From NCBI GenBank assembly GCA_025655635.1, contig JAHXIM010000118.1:1-5392 (forward strand): 5,392 bases of DNA, written 5' to 3'. Below are positions 1-5,392 of this stretch, piece after piece. Each line of letters begins with the position of its first letter. The stretch's first letter is position 1. The position numbers and the translations under genes are program-made. The stretch is from a gamma proteobacterium symbiont of Lucinoma myriamae (GTDB lineage Bacteria; Pseudomonadota; Gammaproteobacteria; GRL18). Under the pieces are notes generated by a model. That model made no database searches and had not been told where the DNA came from. It saw only the letters and a program-made list of their open reading frames with translations.

Positions 1-1367
1 TCAAGCAGCATTTCATGCATAGAATACTGGATACCGCCCACGCCCATTCCTGATGATTTACGCCCGCCAAAAGGCATCCAGTCCACACGAAAAGCGGTAT
101 GATCGTTAACCATAACAGCACTGGCATTTAATCTGTTCACCGTATCCGGAGCGATATTCAGATTTTTTGTATAAACAGCGGCTTGAAAGGCATAATCCAG
201 TGAGTTTGCCTGCCGGATTACCTGGTCGCGATCGGTATAGGAATAAATACAAACAACAGGACCAAAAATTTCCTGAGTCGAGACCCTGACATTATCCGGT
301 GGATTTAATAACACCGTGGGTTCATAACATGAGTCTGAAATACGTTTACCGCCACAAAGACACTTTGCTCCAGCAGAAATGGCCTCAGTCACCCAGTCAT
401 GAACCCGATCAACTTCACGAGGCAGGATCAAAGGCCCTACTTCTGTTTTTTTATCCAATGGATCACCAACAATTAACTCTTTCGCCATCTCGGCCAGTTT
501 AACGGCCACAGACTCGCATAGCGTCTGATGAACAAAAACACGCTGGACAGATACGCACACCTGACCTGCATGATAAAATCCACCTTTTAATAAGGCTGGC
601 AGCATGTTATCAATATCGGCATCAGGCTCAACAATAACAGGAGCTGCCCCGCCATGTTCCAGCGCACAATGTGCACCCTGTGCAAGTTTAGAACGTAACT
701 GCCAGCCGACTCTGGCAGAACCAATAAAAGATAAAAAGCTGACTCGCTGATCAGTCACCAGTTGTTCTGCAATATCTCTATTACATAAAACAGCCTGACA
801 CCATCCTTTGGGCAAACCTGCTTCATATAAAATATCCATAAAAGCTAAACAGGACAAAGGGGTTGTTAATGAAGGTTTTATAACAACGGGAGCGCCGACA
901 GCAATAGCCGGTACCGTCTGGTGAATGATCAAATTAAGCGGGTGGTTAAACGCACTGATAGAAGAGACCACACCAATAGGTTCTTTAAAGGTGTAGGCGA
1001 TACGATTAACTGAAGCCGGTGTTAAGCCCATAGGTATCTGTTCACCTTTTATTTGCGCAATATGTTCCATCGCTATTTGCACACCATTAATGGCCCGTTC
1101 AACCTCAGCCAGGGAATCCCTATAAGGTTTGCCGCCTTCCTGAGCTGCAATTTTAGTGAGTTCAGGAATACGGGTTTTCATAATATCAATGGTACGCTGC
1201 AAGATAGCAATTCGTTCATGGGGCGGCAGCCATTTATCACGGTCAATAAAATGTTCATGAGCCAGCGTAATTGCGGCTTCAAGCTCCTGAGCACTGGCCA
1301 GGGGTAATTCTTTAATCAGTTGATTGTCATATGGGGATAATACGCTTATTATTTTGTGAGTTGTCAT
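1..1367 (-). CDS. NAD(P)-dependent aldehyde dehydrogenase family protein, C-terminus cut by window edge
   Basis: This frame is open from an ATG at 1367 to the left edge: 455 whole codons of a family usually about 475-480 residues long, so only a short C-terminal tail is missing. The predicted role is cytoplasmic oxidation of an aldehyde to its acid with NAD(P)+. The active-site set is complete: Asn141 (SAFNHPLN), Lys164 in VVIKPS for the cofactor, the nucleotide-loop motif FIGSARVG near 214-221, general-base Glu237 in ALEHGG, nucleophile Cys271 in HAGQVCVS, EIFGPV near 366-371, and FGGRKSSGMG near 433-442. The Glu motif reads LEHGGAAP rather than the common LELGGNAP, which points away from the classical betaine-aldehyde and succinate-semialdehyde subfamilies. 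The final motif (GVGGIQYSM) resembles the lactaldehyde/phosphonoacetaldehyde/ALDH21-like group; that placement is from memory. The gene starts 35 bases after the ThDP enzyme gene, suggesting cotranscription and a shared pathway. The true substrate cannot be read from the sequence. Confidence 0.93.
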   Translation of the reverse strand, partial: MTTHKIISVLSPYDNQLIKELPLASAQELEAAITLAHEHFIDRDKWLPPHERIAILQRTIDIMKTRIPELTKIAAQEGGKPYRDSLAEVERAINGVQIAMEHIAQIKGEQIPMGLTPASVNRIAYTFKEPIGVVSSISAFNHPLNLIIHQTVPAIAVGAPVVIKPSLTTPLSCLAFMDILYEAGLPKGWCQAVLCNRDIAEQLVTDQRVSFLSFIGSARVGWQLRSKLAQGAHCALEHGGAAPVIVEPDADIDNMLPALLKGGFYHAGQVCVSVQRVFVHQTLCESVAVKLAEMAKELIVGDPLDKKTEVGPLILPREVDRVHDWVTEAISAGAKCLCGGKRISDSCYEPTVLLNPPDNVRVSTQEIFGPVVCIYSYTDRDQVIRQANSLDYAFQAAVYTKNLNIAPDTVNRLNASAVMVNDHTAFRVDWMPFGGRKSSGMGVGGIQYSMHEMLL

Positions 1368-1372
1368 CGTCA

Positions 1373-1379
1373 CTCTCTT
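1373..1379 (-). promoter_or_regulatory. Probable ribosome binding site of the aldehyde dehydrogenase gene
   Basis: On the minus strand the 35-base gap ends with AAGAGAGTGACG directly before the ATG at 1367. The purine run AAGAGAG lies about 5-7 bases upstream of the start, a usable but non-ideal Shine-Dalgarno match. It is weaker than the AAAGGA and AAAGGG sites of the two upstream genes, so this gene may be translated less strongly or partly by coupling to the gene before it (inference). Confidence 0.5.
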
Positions 1380-1402
1380 AATTTCCAGGTTTGTCTGATA
1401 GC

Positions 1403-3043
1403 TTATAAAATACAGGTTTTTTGTTTTAGCTTTTCATTCAAAATAGCGTGATTTAAAGAATAATCCACGGCCAGATCAATCAGGTGAACACCATCAGTCT
1501 GTAGACAGTTATCCAGAATTTCAGAAAAATTCTCACAGCTGTCAGGCCTATGACCAGAAGCACCATAACTTTCTGCATATCTGACAAAATCCGGATTATT
1601 ATAATCCAGACCAAAATTATCAAAGCCGAGCCCTTCCTGCTTCCACTTAATCATGCCGTAAGCACTATCATTTAAAATAATGACGATGAGGTTTAGTTTT
1701 AAGCGCACGGCGGTTTCCATTTCCTGAGAATTCATCATAAAGCCGCCATCACCACAGACTGCAATGACTTTTTTATGTGGATTAATTAATTTTGCCGCCA
1801 TGGCTGACGGCAATCCTGCCCCCATCGTTGCCAGGGCATTATCCAACAACAAGGTATTGGGTTGATGACAGGGATAATTACGCGCAAACCAGATTTTATA
1901 GACACCATTATCCAAAGTCACTATGCCGTCATCCGGCATTTTATCACGAATGATCTTAACCACTCTTTGCGGTAAAGCCGGGAAACGGTTGTCCAGAGAA
2001 TATTTTGCTAAGTGAGTATCAACTTCCAGTTTAATTTTATTAAAATAAGACAGGTCCCAATTACTATTATCTTCAATTTTATCGGCAATTCTCTTAACCG
2101 ATGTTGAAATATCACCCACTACATTTAATTGCGGGAAATACACATCATCAACCTGATTAGGGAAAAAATTCACATGAATGACCTTCTTACCGCCTTGTTC
2201 CATTATAAAAGGTGGTTTTTCCATGATCTCATGACCGACATTGACAATCAGATCCGAGCGATTAATGGCACAATGTAAAAAGTCATGATCGGATAATGCC
2301 ACAGTACCTAAAAACTGAGGATGCCGTTCATCAACCACTCCCTTACCCATCTGGGTACTAAAAAATCGTATCTCTGTGGTTTCGATAAAATAAGAGAGGG
2401 CCTCCTGAGTCGACTTTCTATTTGCTCCTGCACCAATGAGTAATAATGGCATTTTCGCCGCTTCAATCACTTTAGCGGCCGCCTGTATCGCTGATTCATC
2501 TGCATCGGGGCGTTTATACGTTATTACCTCAAAGACCCGCTCATCAACTTCTTCTGCAGCAATATCTTCGGGTAATTCAATATGCACAGCACCCGGTCTT
2601 TCTTCCATCGCAAGTCGAAAGGCTTCTCGTACCGATGAGGGCAGATTATTGGCATTGACAATTTGCCGGGTATATTTAGTAATGGGTTTCATCATGTGTA
2701 CAATATCTACAATTTGAAACTGTCCCTGCTTGCTTTTTTTAATCGGTTTTTGTCCCGTGATCATCATCATCGGCATCCCGCCTAACTGAGCATAGGCTGC
2801 AGGTGTCACTAAATTGGTCGCGCCGGGACCTAAGGTTGACAGGCAGACTCCGGGTTTTCCTGTTAGTCTGCCATAGGTGGCAGCCATAAAACCGGCACCT
2901 TGTTCATGACGGGTTAAGATCAATTTTATCGATGAATTCCTTAACGAATTGAGAAAATCAAGATTCTCCTCTCCGGGGATGCCGAAGATGTATTCAACCT
3001 TCTCATTTTCTAATGCTTTAACTAATAAGTCTGAAACTTTCAT
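1403..3043 (-). CDS. Acetolactate synthase-like ThDP-dependent enzyme, catabolic (AlsS/BudB-like) type
   Basis: This 546-residue protein has the standard three-domain ThDP-enzyme build: pyrimidine-binding domain (about 1-165), central domain (about 185-325) and PP-binding domain (about 355-530). Catalytic Glu47 lies in TRHEQGAGFMA and is followed by STLGPGATN. The metal-diphosphate motif begins at GDGG 431-434, and Asp432 and Asp459 have the 27-residue spacing of the Mg ligands in Klebsiella BudB. The RFDDR segment of FAD-containing biosynthetic enzymes is absent from the central domain, and no small-subunit gene (ilvN/ilvH) adjoins. The expected reaction is condensation of two pyruvates to 2-acetolactate with CO2 release, but another 2-oxoacid decarboxylation/carboligation is possible because no acetolactate decarboxylase gene is visible. 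The ATG at 3043 is chosen as start because AAAGGA sits six bases before it; an in-frame TTG at 3088 would add 15 residues with no homology feel and no good ribosome site. The gene lies 55 bases after the glutamate-synthase-like gene and 35 before the aldehyde dehydrogenase. Confidence 0.9.
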   Translation of the reverse strand: MKVSDLLVKALENEKVEYIFGIPGEENLDFLNSLRNSSIKLILTRHEQGAGFMAATYGRLTGKPGVCLSTLGPGATNLVTPAAYAQLGGMPMMMITGQKPIKKSKQGQFQIVDIVHMMKPITKYTRQIVNANNLPSSVREAFRLAMEERPGAVHIELPEDIAAEEVDERVFEVITYKRPDADESAIQAAAKVIEAAKMPLLLIGAGANRKSTQEALSYFIETTEIRFFSTQMGKGVVDERHPQFLGTVALSDHDFLHCAINRSDLIVNVGHEIMEKPPFIMEQGGKKVIHVNFFPNQVDDVYFPQLNVVGDISTSVKRIADKIEDNSNWDLSYFNKIKLEVDTHLAKYSLDNRFPALPQRVVKIIRDKMPDDGIVTLDNGVYKIWFARNYPCHQPNTLLLDNALATMGAGLPSAMAAKLINPHKKVIAVCGDGGFMMNSQEMETAVRLKLNLIVIILNDSAYGMIKWKQEGLGFDNFGLDYNNPDFVRYAESYGASGHRPDSCENFSEILDNCLQTDGVHLIDLAVDYSLNHAILNEKLKQKTCIL

Positions 3044-3049
3044 AAGATT

Positions 3050-3055
3050 TCCTTT
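3050..3055 (-). promoter_or_regulatory. Ribosome binding site that fixes the start of the ThDP enzyme gene
   Basis: The minus strand reads AAAGGA, then six bases (AATCTT), then the ATG at 3043. This strong Shine-Dalgarno match at ideal spacing supports ATG 3043 over the in-frame TTG at 3088, which would place this site inside the coding region. Confidence 0.8.
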
Positions 3056-3098
3056 AACGTTTACTGCCCGATAGTTCCTGTTTTTCAAGGTTCCAGCT

Positions 3099-4733
3099 TT
3101 AAGGCAACATACAAATCATTTCACCATCGACATTGGCAAAGCATTTTTTGGGTATAAAGCTGTTAGCTGAAGCTTCTTTCATTTCCTGCTCAAATTGCTC
3201 CGGATAAGGAGCTTCAAGCAAACTGCCCGTAGCAATATAGGGAAATACCTGATCATAACGAAGGGTTTTAGTCGCGCTGACACGACGGTGAAGGTGTGAG
3301 CGATTTAATAGTTTTGTTTGATCCAGACCGGAAGCAGCCAGCAGTTCACGAACACTTTGAATGGTTTCATGATGATAATTGGCTACCCGCTGATTTTTAT
3401 CTTCAACCACCAGACCTGCGGTAAATTTGGGATTTTGTGTCGCAATTCCAGTGGGGCATTTATTTTTATTGCATTCTAATGACTGTATGCAGCCTAAAGC
3501 CAACATCATTCCTCTGGCGCTATTGCACAGATCAGCCCCTAATGCGAAATTCTTAATCAGATGAAATCCGGTAATCACTTTACCGCTGACAATCACTTTA
3601 ATTTCTTTTTTCAAGTCAAAACCCATTAAACAGTCAACCACAAAGGCTAATGCATCTCTTAACGGGACACCCACAGAATTGGAATATTCTAATGGTGCTG
3701 CACCAGTGCCGCCCTCACCACCATCAACAGTAATAAAATCCGGTTTTATCCCCGTTTCTACCATCGCTTTACAGATTGCCACAAACTCACTGCGTCGGCC
3801 GATACACAGTTTAAAACCAATAGGCTTGCCTGCGGATAAGTCACGCAATTTTTTAATGAAATGCATCATTTCAATCGGATTAGAAAAAGCACTATGGGTC
3901 GGAGGTGAATCCACCTGGACATAGGGTTCGGTGTTACGTATTTTTGCTATTTCAGGGGTGTTTTTAGCCGCAGGCAATATGCCGCCATGACCCGGTTTAG
4001 CTCCCTGAGATAATTTAATCTCAATCATTTTGACATTATCCAGGTTGGCATTTTTCTTAAACAGCTCATCAGAAAACAGGCCGTCTTTGCTTCGACAACC
4101 AAAATAGCCAGTGCCTACCTGCCAGATTAAATCGCCTCCAGGCTCAAGATGATAAGGGCTAATCGAACCTTCACCCGTATTATGAGCAAAGTTATCAATT
4201 TTAGCTCCACCATTGAGCGCTAAAATAGCATTTTCACTTAAGGCGCCAAAACTCATCGCAGAAATATTAAATACGCTGGCATCGTAAGGCTGCAGGCAGT
4301 CACTGCCGCCCACAAGCACACGCAGATCCTCTTTGATGTCACTTTCATTTAACGCTGATAATGAGTGATTCATCCATTCATAACCAATTCTATATACATC
4401 GATTTTAGTACCTAATGGCAGCGTATCAAGATGTTTTTTTGCGCGTTGATAGACAACGGAGCGAAACATTCGGTTAGTGGGTGCACCTCCTGTTTCCGGT
4501 TCAACAAAATATTGATGCATGGGACCGCGCAGGGCTTCCATAATCCAGCGCCATCGAGCCATCAGTGGATAATTACGCCATAATGAATGCTTAGTTTGAG
4601 TCATATCATAAAATCCGACCATTATCAAAGGGATGACCAGTAAAAAAGTCCATAAAAACAATGGCCAGAAACTACCGATAATGGTAATGACAATAACACT
4701 AATAACAGAATACAATATAAAAATCTGACGCAT
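3099..4733 (-). CDS. Membrane-anchored FMN-binding glutamate synthase family protein (stand-alone GltB core domain)
   Basis: This 544-residue protein contains the FMN-binding synthase barrel of glutamate synthase (Pfam Glu_synthase type) but neither the N-terminal glutaminase domain nor the C-terminal GXGXG helix of full-length GltB (about 1500 residues). Two hydrophobic segments at about 4-20 and 22-41 suggest an inner-membrane anchor with the catalytic domain probably cytoplasmic. Barrel motifs follow the GltB order: ISAMSFGALSENAI (157-170), NTGEGS (185-190), KLSQGAKPGHGG (240-251), SPPTHSAFS (276-284) and DGGEGGTGAAP (337-347). Cys415, Cys421 and Cys426 have the C-x5-C-x4-C spacing of the GltB [3Fe-4S] ligands, followed by PTGIATQ. 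The protein should therefore bind FMN and an Fe-S cluster. Whether it makes glutamate is unknown: without a glutaminase domain it would need free ammonia or a partner, and the natural electron donor is not encoded here. The ATG at 4733 has AAAGGG six bases upstream. It is probably the first gene of a three-gene operon. Stand-alone relatives (YerD-like) are widespread and mostly uncharacterised. Confidence 0.9.
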   Translation of the reverse strand: MRQIFILYSVISVIVITIIGSFWPLFLWTFLLVIPLIMVGFYDMTQTKHSLWRNYPLMARWRWIMEALRGPMHQYFVEPETGGAPTNRMFRSVVYQRAKKHLDTLPLGTKIDVYRIGYEWMNHSLSALNESDIKEDLRVLVGGSDCLQPYDASVFNISAMSFGALSENAILALNGGAKIDNFAHNTGEGSISPYHLEPGGDLIWQVGTGYFGCRSKDGLFSDELFKKNANLDNVKMIEIKLSQGAKPGHGGILPAAKNTPEIAKIRNTEPYVQVDSPPTHSAFSNPIEMMHFIKKLRDLSAGKPIGFKLCIGRRSEFVAICKAMVETGIKPDFITVDGGEGGTGAAPLEYSNSVGVPLRDALAFVVDCLMGFDLKKEIKVIVSGKVITGFHLIKNFALGADLCNSARGMMLALGCIQSLECNKNKCPTGIATQNPKFTAGLVVEDKNQRVANYHHETIQSVRELLAASGLDQTKLLNRSHLHRRVSATKTLRYDQVFPYIATGSLLEAPYPEQFEQEMKEASANSFIPKKCFANVDGEMICMLP

Positions 4734-4739
4734 AATAAA

Positions 4740-4745
4740 CCCTTT
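4740..4745 (-). promoter_or_regulatory. Ribosome binding site of the glutamate-synthase-like gene
   Basis: The minus strand reads AAAGGG, then six bases (TTTATT), then the ATG at 4733. The match and spacing mirror the site before the ThDP enzyme gene and support this start, which retains the whole hydrophobic N-terminus. Confidence 0.75.
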
Positions 4746-4802
4746 AAAAAATAATTCTAATCCAAAATAGCTTTTAAACTTATATGAATAACGATCTAAA
4801 AA

Positions 4803-4852
4803 AACTGGAATATGCTTTTAAAATTAATAGACAGAATAAAAATAATCCAGTT
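4803..4852. repeat. Imperfect inverted repeat in the operon leader
   Basis: The plus-strand arm AACTGGAATAT (4803-4813) is matched by ATAATCCAGTT (4842-4852): ten of eleven positions pair, with one A-A mismatch, and the outer seven are perfect. The arms are separated by 28 AT-rich bases. The arrangement could be two half-sites for a regulator or a long-loop stem in the leader RNA. There is no T run fitting a terminator. The non-AT core (CTGGA/TCCAG) makes it less likely to be pure compositional noise than the neighbouring AT palindromes, but chance is not excluded. Confidence 0.4.
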
Positions 4853-4908
4853 AAATGACATGAATTTAGAGAAATAATTATTTAGCAATAGTCTTTATAA
4901 TACATAAA

Positions 4909-4923
4909 TAAGGCTTATCCTTA
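4909..4923 (-). terminator. Possible weak intrinsic terminator after the TlpA-like gene
   Basis: Nine bases after the TAA of the TlpA-like gene, the minus strand reads TAAGG-ATAAG-CCTTA, a five-pair stem with a five-base loop, followed by TTTATG. The stem is short and the T tract poor, so it would be at most a weak Rho-independent terminator. Its position immediately downstream of the stop codon is the main argument for it. If it does not work, the TlpA-like gene could read through into the downstream operon. Confidence 0.3.
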
Positions 4924-4932
4924 AGAGCTGTA

Positions 4933-5392
4933 TTAATTCATAAGTGATTTAATTTCTTCTAAAAATTGTAGACTATCCCATTCATATTCACCAATAATTC
5001 GTATAATGACTTCTCCTTTTGGGTTGACAATATAAGTTGTTGGAAGTGCTGAAACGGACCAGTTTGTTGAAACCTCACTGTCTTTATCAGCAAGTAGAGC
5101 GAAATCAACAGGATTGTTGTTTCTAAATTCATTAACCTCGGATAATGAATCACCCATAGCAATTGCAATAATTAAAATATCATCATCAATCAATTGATTA
5201 TAAGCTCGTTGTAATGAGGGCATTTCTTTTCTGCAAGGTTTACACCATGTACCCCAGAAGTTAACAATCAAAATTTTACCCTGATAATCATCTATAGTGT
5301 GTCTATGACCATTGATGTCAATTAAATCAATTTCTGGTGCCTTCCACGGCTTTTCTACATGCTTCATCCCAGGTGGCAGGGCGTAACTATGA
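4933..5392 (-). CDS. TlpA/ResA-family thioredoxin-fold disulfide reductase, N-terminus cut by window edge
   Basis: The reading frame is open to the right edge, so the gene is partial at its start. The visible part covers a complete thioredoxin-like domain. Counting from the Met encoded at 5367, the redox motif is WCKPC at 41-45 (FWGTWCKPCRKEMPS), the cis-proline is Pro109 in SALPTTY, and the strand IVNFW precedes the active site as in TlpA/ResA. These proteins sit in the periplasm, usually with a signal peptide or membrane anchor, and reduce disulfides, for example in apocytochrome c or copper-site maturation. The Met at 5367 is probably not the start: the frame continues upstream as HSYALPPG, whose SYA/LPPG junction looks like the end of a signal peptide with an A-x-A-like cleavage site, and no ribosome site precedes the ATG. 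The specific redox partner is unknown. It is separated from the downstream operon by 199 bases and is probably a different transcription unit. Confidence 0.88.
   Translation of the reverse strand, partial: HSYALPPGMKHVEKPWKAPEIDLIDINGHRHTIDDYQGKILIVNFWGTWCKPCRKEMPSLQRAYNQLIDDDILIIAIAMGDSLSEVNEFRNNNPVDFALLADKDSEVSTNWSVSALPTTYIVNPKGEVIIRIIGEYEWDSLQFLEEIKSLMN

Larger units (their letters stand above)
4734..4932 (-). promoter_or_regulatory. AT-rich intergenic leader, probable location of the three-gene operon promoter
   Basis: This 199-base gap is the only one in the window large enough for a promoter of the downstream genes. It is strongly AT-rich, so hexamer matches are expected by chance. The best -10-like candidate I found on the minus strand is TATAAG at 4779-4784, about 45 bases before the start codon, but its upstream -35 region is only a T run and not a convincing TTGACA. 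A perfect 12-base palindrome (AAATAATTATTT) lies at 4872-4883, and an imperfect inverted repeat spans 4803-4852. No small gene with a ribosome site was seen in it. Confidence 0.4.

Noticed and set aside
299..1307. Plus-strand open frames at 299-502 and 1053-1307
   Set aside because: They lie antisense to an intact aldehyde dehydrogenase frame with a full active-site motif set, and their translations show no recognisable domain.
1406..1417. C-terminal TCIL of the ThDP enzyme as a prenylation-like signal
   Set aside because: The cysteine is third from the end, not fourth as in a CaaX box, and such processing is not expected in a bacterial cytoplasmic enzyme.
3044..3088. A 15-residue N-terminal extension of the ThDP enzyme from a TTG at 3088
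   Set aside because: There is no ribosome site before the TTG, while AAAGGA sits six bases before the ATG at 3043. The protein from 3043 (MKVSDLL) begins where this family normally begins.
2436..3924. Plus-strand open frames at 2436-2717 and 3679-3924
   Set aside because: They are antisense to strongly conserved parts of the ThDP enzyme and the GltB-core protein; their low-complexity or composite translations look like shadows.
4872..4883. 12-base palindrome AAATAATTATTT as a regulator box
   Set aside because: It is made only of A and T in a very AT-rich gap and does not fit the Fur consensus well. Chance is the simpler explanation.
4896..4901. Perfect TATAAT on the plus strand as a promoter
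   Set aside because: No plus-strand gene lies downstream (the TlpA-like gene is antisense), no -35 match is present at suitable spacing, and the region is AT-rich enough to produce this word by chance.
4959..5168. Minus-strand frame at 4959-5168
   Set aside because: It overlaps the TlpA-like gene in another frame and has no domain signal, whereas the TlpA frame carries WCKPC and the cis-proline.

Overview
The window is a single-strand block: every gene I can support lies on the minus strand, so transcription runs from high to low coordinates. In that order it holds the end of a TlpA/ResA-type thioredoxin-fold protein (cut at the right edge), a 199-base AT-rich gap, a membrane-anchored stand-alone glutamate-synthase-core protein, an acetolactate-synthase-like ThDP enzyme, and an aldehyde dehydrogenase (cut at the left edge). 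No RNA gene, mobile element, CRISPR array or origin was seen. The base composition is moderately AT-rich, with very AT-rich gaps. Together with Shine-Dalgarno sites of the AAAGG type and proteobacterial-looking proteins, this suggests a bacterium, most likely a gammaproteobacterium. The taxonomic guess is inference only.

Layout: 4933-5392 is the TlpA-like gene, with a small possible terminator hairpin just after it. Positions 4734-4932 form the leader of the next unit and carry an imperfect inverted repeat that could be an operator or an RNA stem. Positions 3099-4733, 1403-3043 and 1-1367 are three genes separated by only 55 and 35 bases, with no terminator visible between them, which is consistent with one operon.

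How the genes may work together: the ThDP enzyme keeps its catalytic Glu and its metal-ThDP site, lacks the RFDDR segment of FAD-binding biosynthetic enzymes, and has no regulatory-subunit gene next to it. It is therefore closer to the catabolic AlsS/BudB type or to a 2-oxoacid decarboxylase/carboligase. The aldehyde dehydrogenase directly downstream has an intact catalytic Cys/Glu/Asn set and could oxidise an aldehyde made by that enzyme. The glutamate-synthase-like protein keeps the FMN/2-iminoglutarate barrel motifs and the three cysteines for a [3Fe-4S] cluster. It lacks the glutaminase and GXGXG domains and begins with two hydrophobic helices, so it is probably a membrane-tethered FMN/Fe-S oxidoreductase of unknown substrate. 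The grouping looks like an undefined 2-oxoacid/aldehyde/amino-group redox module. The pathway itself is inference; only the families are well supported.
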